From Hyphobacterium marinum (GTDB lineage Bacteria; Pseudomonadota; Alphaproteobacteria; Caulobacterales; Maricaulaceae): 64,000 nucleotides of DNA. A model generated the notes under the pieces. It did not search any database, had not been told where the DNA came from, and worked only from the letters and a program-made list of their open reading frames with translations. Positions 63,096 through 64,000 of this stretch are shown here, piece by piece (positions within the stretch are counted from its first letter, which is position 1; each line of letters begins with the position of its first letter). Made by a program: the position numbers and the translations under genes. The stretch covers positions 1 through 64,000 of the forward strand of contig NZ_JAZDRO010000007.1 of assembly GCF_036330325.1 (NCBI RefSeq). The letters run 5' to 3'.

Positions 63096-64000
63096 TCAGG
63101 CCCCGAGGGCGACCGCCACACCCAAAAGGGCGCAGGCGATGACAATGAAGAGGGCCCAGAGTGGCAGAACGAACCGGGCCCAGTCGAGCCAGTTGATGCG
63201 CCCGGCGGCCAGATAGGCGAGGAGCGTTCCCGAGGTGGGGGTGAGCATGTTGGTGATGCCGTTGCCAAAGAGGAAGGCCGAGACGGTGGTTTGCGGGCCG
63301 ACCCCGGCGAGCTGGGCGACAGGGCCCATGATCGGCATGGTCACGGCCGCCTGTCCTGATGTCGATGGAATCAGGAAGTCGAGCAGGAGCTGGGCACCGA
63401 ACATCGAGACCGCGGTGACATAGGCCCCGTGTGCGCCAACCGCGGCATTCAGGCCATGAACGATCGTGTCGAGGATCCGGCCCTGCTCCAGCACGATGGT
63501 CACCGCCATCGCGACGCCGATCAGGGCGCTGGCGAGGAGGACTTTCTTCATGCCGGACACGAAGGCTTCCGCGCTTTCGCTGGGCGAGAAACCGCTTGCA
63601 ATGGCCAGGCCCAGCGAGATGGCGATATAGGCGGTTGATAGCTCGAGGTGCGACCAGTCCCACCGGGTCGATCCGACAAGGATTACCGCAATTCCGCCGA
63701 CGAGGATCGCGACCATGGCTCCTTCCCGGATCGTCATCGGCGGAGCGGTATGCGCCTCCAGCGACACGGCCCCTTCGGGCTTCATGCCGCGCAATCGCCA
63801 GAGCAGGAAGCCGATGCCCGCCGCCAGGAAGACGGCGTAGAAGAAGAGCCGCAGGCCTGCGCCGGAAAACACCGGAACGCCGACAAGGGGCTGGGCGATG
63901 GTCAGCGGGATCGGGTTCGTAACCGAGGCGAGATAGCCAACCTTCACCGCGATGGTGACGATGGCAAAGCCGACTATCGCGGGCAGGCCGATCCGGGCGG
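63096..64000 (-). CDS. YfcC-type (AitC/Dcu-like) membrane carrier, N-terminus beyond the window
   Basis: At least 301 residues are visible, and the frame is open to the window edge. The reading frame continues upstream of the GTG at 63947 with ARIGLPAIVGFAIVTIAV, so the true start lies outside. The segment GYLASVTNPIPLTIAQPLVGVPVFSG is the substrate-loop type of the YfcC family, with about eight helices in the visible part and the second loop IPSTSGQAAVTMPIMGP. Family members carry C4-dicarboxylates or amino acids. It lies 27 bases ahead of the M20 peptidase on the same strand. Confidence 0.82.
   Translation of the reverse strand, partial: ARIGLPAIVGFAIVTIAVKVGYLASVTNPIPLTIAQPLVGVPVFSGAGLRLFFYAVFLAAGIGFLLWRLRGMKPEGAVSLEAHTAPPMTIREGAMVAILVGGIAVILVGSTRWDWSHLELSTAYIAISLGLAIASGFSPSESAEAFVSGMKKVLLASALIGVAMAVTIVLEQGRILDTIVHGLNAAVGAHGAYVTAVSMFGAQLLLDFLIPSTSGQAAVTMPIMGPVAQLAGVGPQTTVSAFLFGNGITNMLTPTSGTLLAYLAAGRINWLDWARFVLPLWALFIVIACALLGVAVALGA

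Overview
The window is about 64 kb of GC-rich (roughly 64 %) chromosome from an alphaproteobacterium, most likely a stalked or dimorphic member of the Maricaulales/Hyphomonadaceae. This is inferred from a PopZ polar-organising protein next to a TolC-type gene and valS, the alphaproteobacterial block dgt-SPOR-nagZ-scpA-scpB-tatABC-serS-surE-pcm-(LysM/LytM)-yajC-secD-secF, an alphaproteobacterial SOS box (GTTC-N7-GTTC) between uvrA and ssb, and the codon bias. I see no prophage, transposase, CRISPR array or rRNA operon. It reads as ordinary chromosome with a few lineage-specific islands.

Layout. 0-8.6 kb: cell-wall amidase, a duplicated-domain secreted protein, a LOG-family hydrolase, a LysM protein, an Atm1-type ABC exporter, an Ig-repeat/VWA protein, a cupin and a small membrane protein. 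8.6-16.8 kb: tRNA-Asn, a candidate small RNA, an Mpo1-like protein, tRNA-Cys, a Pcm-like methyltransferase, TolC, PopZ, ValRS and a secreted Cys-repeat protein. 16.8-21.1 kb: DUF3137 protein, exonuclease III, an uncharacterised two-part protein, a nitroreductase and an A-type Fe-S carrier. 21.2-35.5 kb: the conserved envelope, chromosome-segregation and export block, interrupted by a class A beta-lactamase on the opposite strand. 35.5-39.3 kb: PuuD-like membrane protein, Fe-superoxide dismutase, a squalene/phytoene-synthase-like protein and TrmFO. 39.6-46.9 kb: a run of one TPR/TonB-C-like secreted protein, six paralogous integral membrane proteins and one ExoD-family protein. This is the least explained region and the best candidate for an undescribed system. 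46.9-64 kb: UvrA (with a palindromic repeat inserted in frame), SSB, a hypothetical, a broken EF-hand gene, GyrA, CoaD, two cyclophilins, a hypothetical, an EEP-family phosphatase/nuclease-like protein, QueA-Tgt, a lipoprotein, tRNA-Lys, an M20 peptidase and the end of a YfcC-type carrier.

Gene organisation is tight. Same-strand neighbours often overlap by ATGA or GTGA. Convergent neighbours either share stop-codon bases (four pairs, usually as CTAG), are 3 bp apart (one pair), or are separated by a palindromic repeat element (four pairs). Two palindromic repeat families recur: C/T-rich CCCCTCACCC elements and CCGGGACC elements. One C/T-rich copy lies inside the uvrA reading frame.

Most functional assignments rest on motifs and order read by eye. 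No database search was possible.
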